Assembly (NCBI RefSeq): GCF_001690985.1 | Contig: NZ_MAJS01000023.1 | Span: 1-64,000 of the forward strand | Source of the DNA: Aliivibrio sp. 1S175 | Lineage (GTDB): Bacteria > Pseudomonadota > Gammaproteobacteria > Enterobacterales > Vibrionaceae | Reading direction: 5' to 3' | DNA length: 64,000 bases | Shown here: one piece after another, positions 19,777 to 28,612 of the stretch | Layout of the letters: each line of letters starts with the position of its first letter | Position numbering within the stretch: the first letter of the stretch is position 1 | Notes under the pieces: generated by a model | Database searches by the model: none | What the model saw: only the letters and a program-made list of their open reading frames with translations | What the model was told of the DNA's origin: nothing | Made by a program: the position numbers and the translations under genes

Positions 19777-21369
19777 TCATGAGCTACCTAACAATACATC
19801 AATGAGTATTTTCTTATTTTGCTCTACAGATGACATTACATTTTCGTAACCTGCGGTGTTATTCGTTTTTTCCATTCGACGTATTACAACTAAACATTGT
19901 TTAATATTTTCTGGGTCTTTCATCAAGTTCTTCCCTCTTAATGTTAGCGTTAATAGCATGTAATTAAGATCAGAAGAATATGGGTACGTTTGACCGATTT
20001 TTATCAATTGTAGATTATTTTCATCAGCAGACTTTTGAGCTCTTAACCATTGGTATACTTTATTCAACTTTTGAAAATGGGCCATCGATTGCTGCAATAA
20101 CTGAGGGGCCGTTTTTTTAAGCCCAGCTTGATCAAACATTTTATACAGTGTGACACACAACTTTATTTCGCCCGCCATTGCTAGCACACCAAAAGTGGCA
20201 ACACGAAATTCATCAGAAGCGACTTTACGCTCAGATAGAAAACGGTAATAGCACGTTGCTGCAATTGCTTTTGCTTTATAACGCTTTCCTTGTTTAAATA
20301 ATTGACGAGCGATAAAAATATTAATATATCCCTGTAGCTCATCACGTTTATCCATTGATATACGTTTTTTCAAGGTCATGACCAGTTGACCAAAAAAACG
20401 TCGATATTGCTCTTTATTAAACGTAACTTTTGATTTGTAAACAATATCCGCAATATCAATAACCATTTTATTTAATGTTATTGAATTAATACCAATATGA
20501 TAAAAGCGCTTCATCACCATATTATGCAGTAAAGCTGATTTATTATTTTCAACAAGAAACGTTAAGTATGCATAAAAAACATCATCATTTTTTGGGTTAT
20601 TCTCATACGCACTTGCTAACGATGATTGGACTTTATTTGGTTGTTTTGCTTCTGCATAAATATCCGCTAACATAAAGTTTGCTTGGAATAAGTATTTCTT
20701 TGAACGCAACAGTAATTCAAGAACAGGAATTGCTTTAGGTTTTTCTACAATTTGACAATATGCCATCAAGTTTTGAGGCATAATTTCACTTTTATCGTGT
20801 CGTTGATATACTTTTTTGAACGTTACAAAATCGTTAGCCTTATATAACTCTTCTAAAGTCATATTAAGTAGCATTCTATTTTTATACGTACCAGGATAGG
20901 TTTGAGCACGTTTGATAAATGCAGATTGAGAACCTTTTACTTCACCGATCAATTTTTCAATTAAAAGCGTAAGATTGAATGATTTTTTTATCAGTTCATT
21001 AATATAACCAAAGTTGATTGGGCTATTTACTATAAAATCAGGAAAAAGCTCTCTTGCATTGATATCATCAACTGGTGAATCATCGTTATCAATATCAACG
21101 ATAAAAATAGGACGCTTTCCAAATTTAGCTTTTTCGCGTGCACAATTAACAATATCAGAAATCACTTCATGATCAGCATAGTGATACTCAATAAAATAAT
21201 AATCATAAACAGAAAGATTTGATGCTTTCAGATTTACATTAAAACTATCCGCATTTTTAAATCCAGCTTTTTGAAAAAACTGACGGATCTGGGTACTACG
21301 CTCTCTCTTTTCAGTAAAAACTAAAACATTCATTTGTGGAATGCGTCTAATAAGTTCAGCGCTACTCAT
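19777..21369 (-). CDS. Pseudo-receiver/TPR-like protein of unknown function
   Basis: The 530 residues have an N-terminal part (about 1-135) with the fold pattern of a response-regulator receiver: hydrophobic strand VLVFTE, then YDYYFIEYHY where the phospho-accepting Asp is expected. Glu (E61) stands there instead, and the usual Lys near the end reads NSP. The remainder (about 160-530) is helical with TPR-like repeats and no enzymatic motif that I recognise. A Glu at the acceptor site often mimics constant phosphorylation or marks a non-phosphorylated adaptor, so a protein-interaction role is likely (inference). It follows ydiJ on the same strand after 151 bp. Confidence 0.8.
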   Translation of the reverse strand: MSSAELIRRIPQMNVLVFTEKRERSTQIRQFFQKAGFKNADSFNVNLKASNLSVYDYYFIEYHYADHEVISDIVNCAREKAKFGKRPIFIVDIDNDDSPVDDINARELFPDFIVNSPINFGYINELIKKSFNLTLLIEKLIGEVKGSQSAFIKRAQTYPGTYKNRMLLNMTLEELYKANDFVTFKKVYQRHDKSEIMPQNLMAYCQIVEKPKAIPVLELLLRSKKYLFQANFMLADIYAEAKQPNKVQSSLASAYENNPKNDDVFYAYLTFLVENNKSALLHNMVMKRFYHIGINSITLNKMVIDIADIVYKSKVTFNKEQYRRFFGQLVMTLKKRISMDKRDELQGYINIFIARQLFKQGKRYKAKAIAATCYYRFLSERKVASDEFRVATFGVLAMAGEIKLCVTLYKMFDQAGLKKTAPQLLQQSMAHFQKLNKVYQWLRAQKSADENNLQLIKIGQTYPYSSDLNYMLLTLTLRGKNLMKDPENIKQCLVVIRRMEKTNNTAGYENVMSSVEQNKKILIDVLLGSS

Positions 21370-21480
21370 CTATATTATAACTCTAGTAAAAACAACAAAC
21401 ACAATATACTAACCCGTAAAGTAAATGCAGTATTAATTTAACAAACTAAAAACAATTTGTATTTATGTTACTACAGGTAA

Positions 21481-21511
21481 GTCGCGTTATTTTTACAAAA
21501 AGTAACGCGAC
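21481..21511. other. Strong hairpin downstream of ydiJ
   Basis: GTCGCGTTA pairs perfectly with TAACGCGAC, and the inner T5/A5 segment extends the stem. No T-run follows on the minus strand, so it may stabilise the ydiJ transcript 3' end or act as a weak terminator. Confidence 0.5.
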
Positions 21512-21520
21512 ATTAGATCA

Positions 21521-24500
21521 TTATATATTAGTCAGTAGCGCTTGTAATGGATGTTTTAATTGCTTTCCTTCAAATCGCTTAACCTGACTACGGCATGAAT
21601 AACCTGTTATCAAGGAACGCTCCATGTCCAAATTAGCTAAGTTTCCTTTCCAACTTAATTCATAAATCGCTTTTGATGATTCTAATTTATCTGCCTCATG
21701 GCCATACGTTCCAGCCATCCCACAACATCCAACAGGAACTGTCTTTAGTATCAGTCCAAAATGACGGAAAATTTCCCCCCATTCCTTTTCTGCATTTGGT
21801 AATTTAGTTTTTTCTGTACAATGGGCAAATAATTGCCAAGCTCTTTTATCAAATACCGTTGCCTTCGCAAACGATGATAGTTGAGGATAAAGCCATTCAT
21901 GCACCGTCAATACGACAAAATCACCTCGTTTATCAGCCAATATCTCGTCATATTCATCTCGATAACAGAGAACTAAAGCAGGATCCACCCCAACCATTGG
22001 TATTTTTAATTCAGCAATTCGATTTAAAAACTCACTCGTTGTTTTTGCTGTCGACGAAAATTGCTTTAAAAATCCTTTAATATGTTGAGCTTTACCATTG
22101 GGCTTAAATGGCAATAATATTGGTGTTAAACCTAACCGTTGGATCAACTCAATAAAGTCACTCACGACTTCGGCATCATAATAACTAGTGAATGGATCTT
22201 GAACAATCAATACATGCTTCTTACGTTCATTTTCGGAAAGCGTAGTCATCTTTTCAAGATTAAACGTCGAAATTTCTTTATTTTTACACCGTTCTTTTAA
22301 TGTTGGAACCGAAAGTAATGGCATATCGACATAACCTAACGTTTTCTTTGTTAGGGTTTGAGTCAAACCTTGTCTAAGCACGACATTAATTATACCAGGT
22401 GCTTTGGCCATGATAGGAAGCATAGTTTCAATATTAGCCACCATGTAATCTTTCATCGGGCGCTGATAACGACTGTGATAAATATTTAAAAATCGAGATC
22501 GGAAACTTGGTACATCTACTTTTATTGGGCATTGACTTGCACAGGCTTTACAAGCCAAACATCCCATCATTGCGTCATGCACTTCATGCGAATAATCATA
22601 TTCCTTTTCTTTGTTTATACGATTACGAATTCGGTCAATGATTTGTTTTATTGATGGACGCTTGGTCAATAATTCTTGTTCTAACGCAACAGGGTCTACA
22701 CCTTGTTCTGCTAATTGACGCAACCATTCTCGAACAAGACCCGCTCGCCCTTTTGGAGAGTGGCGACGATCTGCCGTTATTTTCATTGACGGACACATCG
22801 GAGAACTAGTTTCATAATTAAAACAAAGCCCATTCCCATTACATTCCATCGCTTGATTAAAGCTATCTCTTACTTCAATTGGAATTTGTCGGTCATAATA
22901 TCCACGTTTTGTATCACTGACTTTAACAAGCTCATCACTGCTATCTAACGGCGTACAAATTTTACCTGGATTCATTTTATTATGAGGGTCAAATACGCCC
23001 TTTACTCTTCGTAATTCAAGGAATAATTCTTCCCCAAAAAATGCAGGCCCATATTCAGAACGGAAGCCTTTTCCATGCTCGCCCCACATCAAGCCACCAT
23101 ACTTTGAAACTAAAGCCACGACTTGATCTGAAATAGTGTGCATTAACAATTCTTGTTTAGGATCACACATATCTAAAGCTGGACGAACATGTAAAACACC
23201 AGCATCGACATGACCAAACATGCCATAATTTAATTGATGTGAATCTAGCAATTGTCTAAATTCTTGAATAAAGTCTGCTAAATTTTCAGGGGGTACACAA
23301 GTATCTTCAGCAAAGGCAACCGGTTTTGCAGACCCTTTTGTTGCCCCTAATAATCCCACGGCTTTTTTACGCATGGTATAAATACGACCAATACTTGCCA
23401 CATCTTTAATGATTTGATAACCAATAATACCGGCCTGCTCAGCTTGCATTAAAGATTCCAGTTGCGTAATGAGAACCGTGACTTGTTGATCAACCAAGTC
23501 GAGATCTGTCCCTGCAAACTCAACCATATTTAAACCTAGCATTTCTTTGTTTGCTACGTCAGTAATCAAATCACTGACGCTATGCCAAACAATGTCTTGC
23601 TTTGCAAAATTCAACACTCTTGAGTCGATAGTTTCGACAGAGAGTGCATTTGCCTCTACCATAAATGGCGCATTTCTTAATGCGGCATCAAACGTGTCGT
23701 ATTTAATATTAATTAACGTTCTGGCTTTTGGAATTGCAGTAATATTGACTTTGGCTTCAGTAAGAAAAGCTAATGACCCTTCAGAACCACATAATACTCT
23801 AGTGACATCAAACTGATCCGTCTTTGTATTTAATGCGTTCTTTAAATCATATCCGGTTAGAAACCGATTTAATGGTGGGAATTTTTCTTCAATTTTCACA
23901 CGGTTTCTACGACAAACAGAAGCCGTAACATCTAAAATAGAACGCACAGATTCTGGCTGAAGATCATATTGAAGACTGGTATCTAAACATGAACCATCCG
24001 CTAAGACAGCGGTAACCGCTAAAACATGATCAGACGTTTTACCGTATTTTAACGACCCTTGGCCTGAAGCATCTGTGTTTATCATCCCACCAATGGTTGC
24101 ACGATTACTGGTAGACAAATCAGGAGCGAAGAAATAACCATGTGGGCGAAGTGCATCATTAAGCTGATCTTTAATTACACCCGTTTGAACTCTAACCCAA
24201 CCTTGCTCAATATTGATTTCAAGCACTTGATTCATATAACGAGATAAATCAACAACAATGCCTTTAGTTAAAGATTGTCCATTGGTACCAGTGCCACCGC
24301 CTCGAGGTGAAAAGGTGACTGTTTTATATGTATCTTGATTTGCAAGTAACGCTAAACACTCTACGTCTTTCGTATTTTTCGGTAATAATACCGCTTGTGG
24401 CAATTGTTGATAAACACTGTTATCTGTTGCAACAGCTAGGCGACTTGAATAGGTCGTTTCTATATCACCACTAAATTCACTTTCTTTTAATTTATCTAGA

Positions 24501-24553
24501 TAATCCACTACCGTTGGATCGATAGTCGATTGGAATGGTAATACTGGTAACAT
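21521..24553 (-). CDS. ydiJ: FAD/Fe-S D-2-hydroxyglutarate dehydrogenase (YdiJ type)
   Basis: About 1,010 residues match the YdiJ plan and length (E. coli about 1,018). It has an FAD-binding PCMH domain with PRGGGTGTNG, a C-terminal FAD-oxidase domain, a region with two cysteine clusters (CNGNGLCFNY...CPS and CLACKACASQCP) for Fe-S centres, and a C-terminal CCG domain (VGCCGMAGTYG). E. coli YdiJ oxidises D-2-hydroxyglutarate to 2-oxoglutarate, passing electrons toward the respiratory chain. I chose the ATG at 24553 because AAGGAG lies just upstream and the protein then starts like YdiJ; an in-frame GTG at 24610 gives 19 extra residues. It stands alone with its own promoter. Confidence 0.88.
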   Translation of the reverse strand: MLPVLPFQSTIDPTVVDYLDKLKESEFSGDIETTYSSRLAVATDNSVYQQLPQAVLLPKNTKDVECLALLANQDTYKTVTFSPRGGGTGTNGQSLTKGIVVDLSRYMNQVLEINIEQGWVRVQTGVIKDQLNDALRPHGYFFAPDLSTSNRATIGGMINTDASGQGSLKYGKTSDHVLAVTAVLADGSCLDTSLQYDLQPESVRSILDVTASVCRRNRVKIEEKFPPLNRFLTGYDLKNALNTKTDQFDVTRVLCGSEGSLAFLTEAKVNITAIPKARTLINIKYDTFDAALRNAPFMVEANALSVETIDSRVLNFAKQDIVWHSVSDLITDVANKEMLGLNMVEFAGTDLDLVDQQVTVLITQLESLMQAEQAGIIGYQIIKDVASIGRIYTMRKKAVGLLGATKGSAKPVAFAEDTCVPPENLADFIQEFRQLLDSHQLNYGMFGHVDAGVLHVRPALDMCDPKQELLMHTISDQVVALVSKYGGLMWGEHGKGFRSEYGPAFFGEELFLELRRVKGVFDPHNKMNPGKICTPLDSSDELVKVSDTKRGYYDRQIPIEVRDSFNQAMECNGNGLCFNYETSSPMCPSMKITADRRHSPKGRAGLVREWLRQLAEQGVDPVALEQELLTKRPSIKQIIDRIRNRINKEKEYDYSHEVHDAMMGCLACKACASQCPIKVDVPSFRSRFLNIYHSRYQRPMKDYMVANIETMLPIMAKAPGIINVVLRQGLTQTLTKKTLGYVDMPLLSVPTLKERCKNKEISTFNLEKMTTLSENERKKHVLIVQDPFTSYYDAEVVSDFIELIQRLGLTPILLPFKPNGKAQHIKGFLKQFSSTAKTTSEFLNRIAELKIPMVGVDPALVLCYRDEYDEILADKRGDFVVLTVHEWLYPQLSSFAKATVFDKRAWQLFAHCTEKTKLPNAEKEWGEIFRHFGLILKTVPVGCCGMAGTYGHEADKLESSKAIYELSWKGNLANLDMERSLITGYSCRSQVKRFEGKQLKHPLQALLTNI

Positions 24554-24803
24554 TGCTCCCTGCTCCTTTAATTGCTGATCCTCAGCATTATAATGTTGTT
24601 CTAGACACACTTTACAACATCTCGCATGGATAAAACATCTCGCCTATGCTATATCCGACAAATAATCACAATTTTATATCTTAATTAATAAATTGCTTAT
24701 ACCAATATAAAGGTAAGCAGTTGAGAGTCTGTATCGTATTCTATGGCATATATTTTGCTAGGTTTTTATATCACCATCGCACCTTATTTATTTAGAGAAA
24801 GTT

Positions 24804-25505
24804 ATGAAACCAGCAATGAAAAAAAACAAAACAAAAATCATTACTACTGACGATATTCTATTAATACTATGCCGTTCGATGTCTGGCGTATTAAGTAAAG
24901 CGACACAAAGTTCAGTTAACTATTCTGCTATGGTACAAAAAATCACTAAAACGAGTTTAAAGCCAGATTTTGGTTGCTTTGTTCTTTTTGATGGCGGCTT
25001 CTCTGGCTTGGTGGTTACAAATTTCACTAAAGACGCAGCATTAGAGCTATACACCAAATACATGAGTAACATGGGGTTCCCTGAAGAAGAATTGGCAATT
25101 TTGCATACATCTGATGAAGTTGGTGATGTATTGGGTGAATTAATGAATCAAATTATTGGTGATTTTACAGGGCAAATCCGTAAAACATTACAAACCACAA
25201 TTTCTCAAAACCAACCTAAGATGTTGGCTTTAAATAAACAAGTCATCCTTTCTGTTGATACCAATTTAGACCGCCCACAGGCACGTCGAGTCACTTTCAC
25301 TACAGAAAAAAATAATATCTTCTACCTTGAGCTTGCTATGGATAAAACAGAATTCATTCAGCTTGAAGAATTTGAACAAGAAGAAGATTTTGATGCCGAT
25401 GACCTATTTGAACAACATAAAACAAGTAACTCTCAAGCATCAGCGTTAAAAGAATCTTCATACCAAGACGCTGATGACTCGCTGTTTGATGAATTAGGTA
25501 TTTAA
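24804..25505 (+). CDS. DUF3334-like protein with CheC/CheX-like motif
   Basis: The 233 residues have no signal peptide or membrane helix. Residues about 100-125 contain DEVGDVLGELMNQIIGDF, which resembles the repeated motif of CheC/CheX chemotaxis phosphatases (E/D..GN..G..N). The C-terminal 40 residues are acidic (EEFEQEEDFDADD) and end in LFDELGI. I associate it with the uncharacterised DUF3334 family of vibrios and relatives, from memory. A role in signalling is only a guess. GAGAAAG before the ATG is a fair ribosome-binding site. Confidence 0.75.
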   Translation: MKPAMKKNKTKIITTDDILLILCRSMSGVLSKATQSSVNYSAMVQKITKTSLKPDFGCFVLFDGGFSGLVVTNFTKDAALELYTKYMSNMGFPEEELAILHTSDEVGDVLGELMNQIIGDFTGQIRKTLQTTISQNQPKMLALNKQVILSVDTNLDRPQARRVTFTTEKNNIFYLELAMDKTEFIQLEEFEQEEDFDADDLFEQHKTSNSQASALKESSYQDADDSLFDELGI

Positions 25506-25586
25506 TATATCCAAGAGCTTTAATTTTCTTTCAAATAAAGAGAGAGACAGGTAAAATAGTTGCCCCGTAAAAAGTAAGGTAAATCT

Positions 25587-26276
25587 ATGTCATCTGCAAA
25601 GCAAAAGGCTCTAAAAAAGATCGCTAAATGTCTTGAACTTGGTAATTCCGCTAATGTGAATGAAGCCGCTCAAGCCATTAGAATGGCGCATCGCCTTATG
25701 CTTAAGTATGGTCTTGAGAAAGATGATATTGAATTTATCAAGATGGGTAAAACACAAAGTTCTCATCTTCTTCCTGCTAATGTTGGCAGTAATATCTTAA
25801 AGATTATTCGTGGTATTAACACCCGTTTTGGTGTTGAGGCGGTATTGCTAAACCACAAAGGACTGAAAAAAACTGAATTTATTGGTTCAGCTGATCGCGC
25901 AATCTTTGCGGCATTTGCCTTTGATATTGTTTATCGTGAAATGAATGAACAAACAGGCCAATTTAAAAACAGCTTTTCAGGATCAGGAACTGGGCAACTT
26001 GAAGTCACTAAGCGTGTAAACTCATTTCTAGCCGGTTGGATAGAAGGCGCTCTTGAAAAACTGCCCGTAATAGCGCCTGATGATGAATCAGCCAATAAAA
26101 TTAATGACTACATTGATAAAGAATTTAAAAATATTGACCGTGAAACTTTTAAACAACAATTAAGAGAAGCCATGGCCAATATTACTGCTGATTATGAAAA
26201 AGGGTTAAAGAAAGGTCGTACTCTTTCTGTAAATCGACCAGTAGCTGGGGCTCAAGCACCGAAGCGTTTAGGTTAA
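25587..26276 (+). CDS. DUF2786-family protein
   Basis: The 229 residues begin with a helical N-terminus (KQKALKKIAKCLELGNSANVNEAAQAIRMA), followed by MLKYGL. This is the typical opening of the DUF2786 family. The middle resembles the phage/plasmid DUF7168-type extension seen after DUF2786. There are no catalytic motifs that I can name. The C-terminus is basic. AAGGTAAATCT precedes the ATG. Function is unknown; relatives occur both in chromosomes and in phages, but nothing around it looks like a prophage. Confidence 0.75.
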   Translation: MSSAKQKALKKIAKCLELGNSANVNEAAQAIRMAHRLMLKYGLEKDDIEFIKMGKTQSSHLLPANVGSNILKIIRGINTRFGVEAVLLNHKGLKKTEFIGSADRAIFAAFAFDIVYREMNEQTGQFKNSFSGSGTGQLEVTKRVNSFLAGWIEGALEKLPVIAPDDESANKINDYIDKEFKNIDRETFKQQLREAMANITADYEKGLKKGRTLSVNRPVAGAQAPKRLG

Positions 26277-26312
26277 CAATTCAGCAACAAATAACATGAA
26301 ATCAGTCTCAGT

Positions 26313-26326
26313 TTGATTTAGATCAA
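26313..26326 (+). promoter_or_regulatory. Perfect FNR box upstream of small ORF
   Basis: TTGATTTAGATCAA matches the FNR consensus TTGATnnnnATCAA at all ten fixed positions. If it acts as a class II site (centre -41.5), the -10 falls exactly at 26349-26354, which reads TACATT (4 of 6 to consensus), with the start point near 26361. Confidence 0.7.
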
Positions 26327-26388
26327 CTATAAAGCCACTATTGCACGATACATTAAATTTGTTATCAAAATGTATCAAGGAGCGATTT

Positions 26389-26577
26389 GTGACTTTATTA
26401 AGAAACCCTAAATGCTATACCGACGTTTGTATTGATGGAAAGTGGTACCATTATGATCACTGCGGCACCACTGTTTATATGCTAAAAGGGGGATCTTCTG
26501 CTGAGTTTAACCTCAATTCAGAGCCTCTGACTGAAAGTGAATTGGTTGAACAAATTAAACAAGTCAGTGCTTTCTGA
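26389..26577 (+). CDS. Small Cys-containing hypothetical protein, predicted anaerobically induced
   Basis: The protein has 62 residues if translation starts at the GTG at 26389, which has AAGGAG six bases upstream. An in-frame TTG at 26341 would lie before the predicted start of transcription. It contains three Cys (about residues 9, 14, 25) and the aromatic stretch KWYHYDHCG. There is no signal peptide and no known domain. The FNR box 60-75 bp upstream suggests expression under oxygen limitation. It converges on the GntR-family gene with only 5 bp between stop codons. I do not recognise the family. Confidence 0.65.
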   Translation: MTLLRNPKCYTDVCIDGKWYHYDHCGTTVYMLKGGSSAEFNLNSEPLTESELVEQIKQVSAF

Positions 26578-26582
26578 AACCT

Positions 26583-27272
26583 TTATTTAATTTCAATTTC
26601 GATTACGTCATGACAACAACGAATAACCTGTAATAAATACCCTTTTTTATTGTTATTTATTGCAGATTGATGGATGTCCATCAACATACTTCCAGAGCTA
26701 ATATTTAATACAGCCGACTCACCTTCTGTTGCAGGAAACACCCCAACCTTCACACGTAAACTCGGACAATGTAATAAGTATTGTTCTTTTAAAAGAGAAA
26801 TAACATCAATATCGTTATCCATTGTTGCTAGTGATGGAAATAATGCTTCAGGCAAATATTGATATTGAACCGCAACTTTTCTTCCTTCAATGATGATCAA
26901 TCGGCTATATATAACAACATATGAAAAAGGAGGTAGGTTTAATGTGTCTGCCACCATTTTCGGCGCTAGTATACGCTTTGAATCAATAAGTTCTGTTTTA
27001 TAGCTTCGATTATATTTTTTACATACCTTCAAAATATCTAATTCTTGAGCAGGATTAAAAATTAGCGCCTCTTGTGATACAAACCAACCTCGTCGTTCTT
27101 CCTTATAGACTTTTCCTGATAATGCTAGGTAATTTAGCGCCTCTCTTAATGTAATACGCGTTGTTGAGAAAGCGTCAGCAAGTACCCGCTCAGAGGGTAA
27201 TTTATGTCCAGGTTCTAACATGCCATTTTCAATCTGCTCTGCAATCGCATTTTTTATGATCAAGTATTGCAT
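26583..27272 (-). CDS. GntR-family (HutC/UTRA) transcriptional regulator
   Basis: The 229 residues have an N-terminal winged helix (about 1-70) with the GntR pattern GHKLPSERVLADAFSTTRITLREAL and then GWFVS. The C-terminal half (about 85-225) fits a UTRA ligand-binding domain. Such regulators sense small metabolites such as sugar phosphates, histidine-pathway intermediates or phosphonates. The overall pattern reminds me of PhnR-like regulators of aminoethylphosphonate use, but no phosphonate genes are in the window, so the target is unknown. It lies 9 bp downstream of the siroheme synthase gene on the same strand and is probably co-transcribed. Confidence 0.88.
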   Translation of the reverse strand: MQYLIIKNAIAEQIENGMLEPGHKLPSERVLADAFSTTRITLREALNYLALSGKVYKEERRGWFVSQEALIFNPAQELDILKVCKKYNRSYKTELIDSKRILAPKMVADTLNLPPFSYVVIYSRLIIIEGRKVAVQYQYLPEALFPSLATMDNDIDVISLLKEQYLLHCPSLRVKVGVFPATEGESAVLNISSGSMLMDIHQSAINNNKKGYLLQVIRCCHDVIEIEIK

Positions 27273-27281
27273 TCACTTTCC

Positions 27282-28223
27282 TTAAAGTGTTTTTACATAA
27301 ATATCATTAGATAGATAAGTTTGTAATTGAGCATTTGATACCAAGTGGCCTTTTTTAATTAATATGGTCACTCGAACCTGATCTTTTTCTGCTTGTTGCA
27401 AATACTCTGCAATTTCTTGTTCCGAATTAATTGAAATTCGCTCAGCATCACGACGGCATAATTCAACAAATTCAGAGGGACAATCATTAAAATATATCAC
27501 CCATTCAGCTTGTTGCATTAGACGTAATGATTTTAATGTTAGCATCTCTGTATCTTGATTGTATTCAATCCAGTTACGTTCAGATCTCACACTAATGTCA
27601 TTTGACAAATAACGAGTGAATAAGTGTTCTAATTCATTTCTTGTCGTAAGCGTTTCAATATCAGGAGAGCGTAAAAACATTTCCCAAAACTTTCTACGTT
27701 CATCAACAGTTGAAAAATATTTTTTCACCACATTTCTTTTATCTGCACCAAAGTCAGCTAACATCGCAATTTTAGTTGAAAGCTGCGTCTCTAATTGTTC
27801 TCGTATAATACGGATTAAAACGGGTGAAGATCCACCACTTGAAATCGCAACTTGAACACGACCACGATTAACCATTGATGGCGTAATAAAATCACAATAC
27901 CCTGTATCATCAACAACATTCACTAAGATCCCTGCACCATGTGCATCTTTATATACTTGGTGATTTAACTCTGAGTTATCTGTTGTTGCCCATACTTGCA
28001 CGTACTTATTATCAAGTAAACTATGATGATAGAAACCTTTATGGTACGTAATTTTCTCTTGTTCAACATAACGAGATAAGTACGGTTTTATCGAAGGTGC
28101 GATAACCGTAATATCAGCATCTGCTTGTAATAACATATCGATTTTACGACAAGCAACTTCCCCACCACCAACCACTAGAACTGGTCGCTTTTGAATATCC
28201 ATAAAAATGGGAAAATATCTCAT
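27282..28223 (-). CDS. Siroheme synthase, dehydrogenase/ferrochelatase part with a decayed methyltransferase tail
   Basis: About 313 residues. The N-terminal part (1-210) is the CysG-N/Met8 module: MRYFPIFMDI, VVGGGEVACRKI (NAD binding), TPSMVNRGRVQVAISSGG, and a dimerisation/chelatase region. It converts precorrin-2 to siroheme, the cofactor of sulfite and nitrite reductases. The last 95 residues align by eye with the start of the CysG SAM methyltransferase (LTLKSL, QQAEWVIY, CRRDAERI, QEIAEYLQQAEKDQVRV) but lack the SAM-binding GPG loop and everything after. Full CysG has about 457 residues. The start at 28223 has GTGAGGATGTA upstream and matches the family N-terminus; a TTG at 28259 is less likely. 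Confidence 0.85.
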   Translation of the reverse strand: MRYFPIFMDIQKRPVLVVGGGEVACRKIDMLLQADADITVIAPSIKPYLSRYVEQEKITYHKGFYHHSLLDNKYVQVWATTDNSELNHQVYKDAHGAGILVNVVDDTGYCDFITPSMVNRGRVQVAISSGGSSPVLIRIIREQLETQLSTKIAMLADFGADKRNVVKKYFSTVDERRKFWEMFLRSPDIETLTTRNELEHLFTRYLSNDISVRSERNWIEYNQDTEMLTLKSLRLMQQAEWVIYFNDCPSEFVELCRRDAERISINSEQEIAEYLQQAEKDQVRVTILIKKGHLVSNAQLQTYLSNDIYVKTL

Positions 28224-28612
28224 TACATCCTCACTGAGTCTTTTATTTAGTATCAACAATATACCTTGCTTCTATTCATTAAGGTAGTGGCGGTAAGCGT
28301 CAAAAATAAAATGTGACTTAACATATTCACAAAATATAAAAATTAACAATTAATTAACAACTTTAAACGTCAGACCAGATCATTAACACTGCTATTTAAA
28401 AAAAAACTAGATTTTATCGCCAACCATACTGGATAAGGCAGATCGATTTACCTATATTTTATTTGTTAGCCTATTTCACAAATCATTAACTATTGTATAT
28501 CGTTTAAATACAGCTGCTTATAAAAGTAGCAATTAAGTACCACCTAATGGCTAACGCAACATACGAGATTGTGATACGCCTGTTCAATAATGGATTATAA
28601 GGAAGAACACAG
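28224..28612. promoter_or_regulatory. Divergent intergenic region, siroheme synthase / aapJ
   Basis: This is 389 bp without a gene. It is AT-rich and contains the repeat-like stretch ATTAACAATTAATTAACAA near 28341-28360. Promoters for both flanking genes must lie here. AAGGAAGAACACAG before 28613 is the aapJ ribosome-binding site. No operator could be assigned with confidence. Confidence 0.5.

Noticed and set aside
25587-26276. Prophage or plasmid island suggested by the DUF2786 gene
   Set aside because: No integrase, structural phage genes or attachment repeats nearby; neighbours are ordinary chromosomal genes.
28312-28331. CRP site upstream of aapJ (TGTGA...TCACA)
   Set aside because: The half-sites are 10 nt apart; CRP needs 6.
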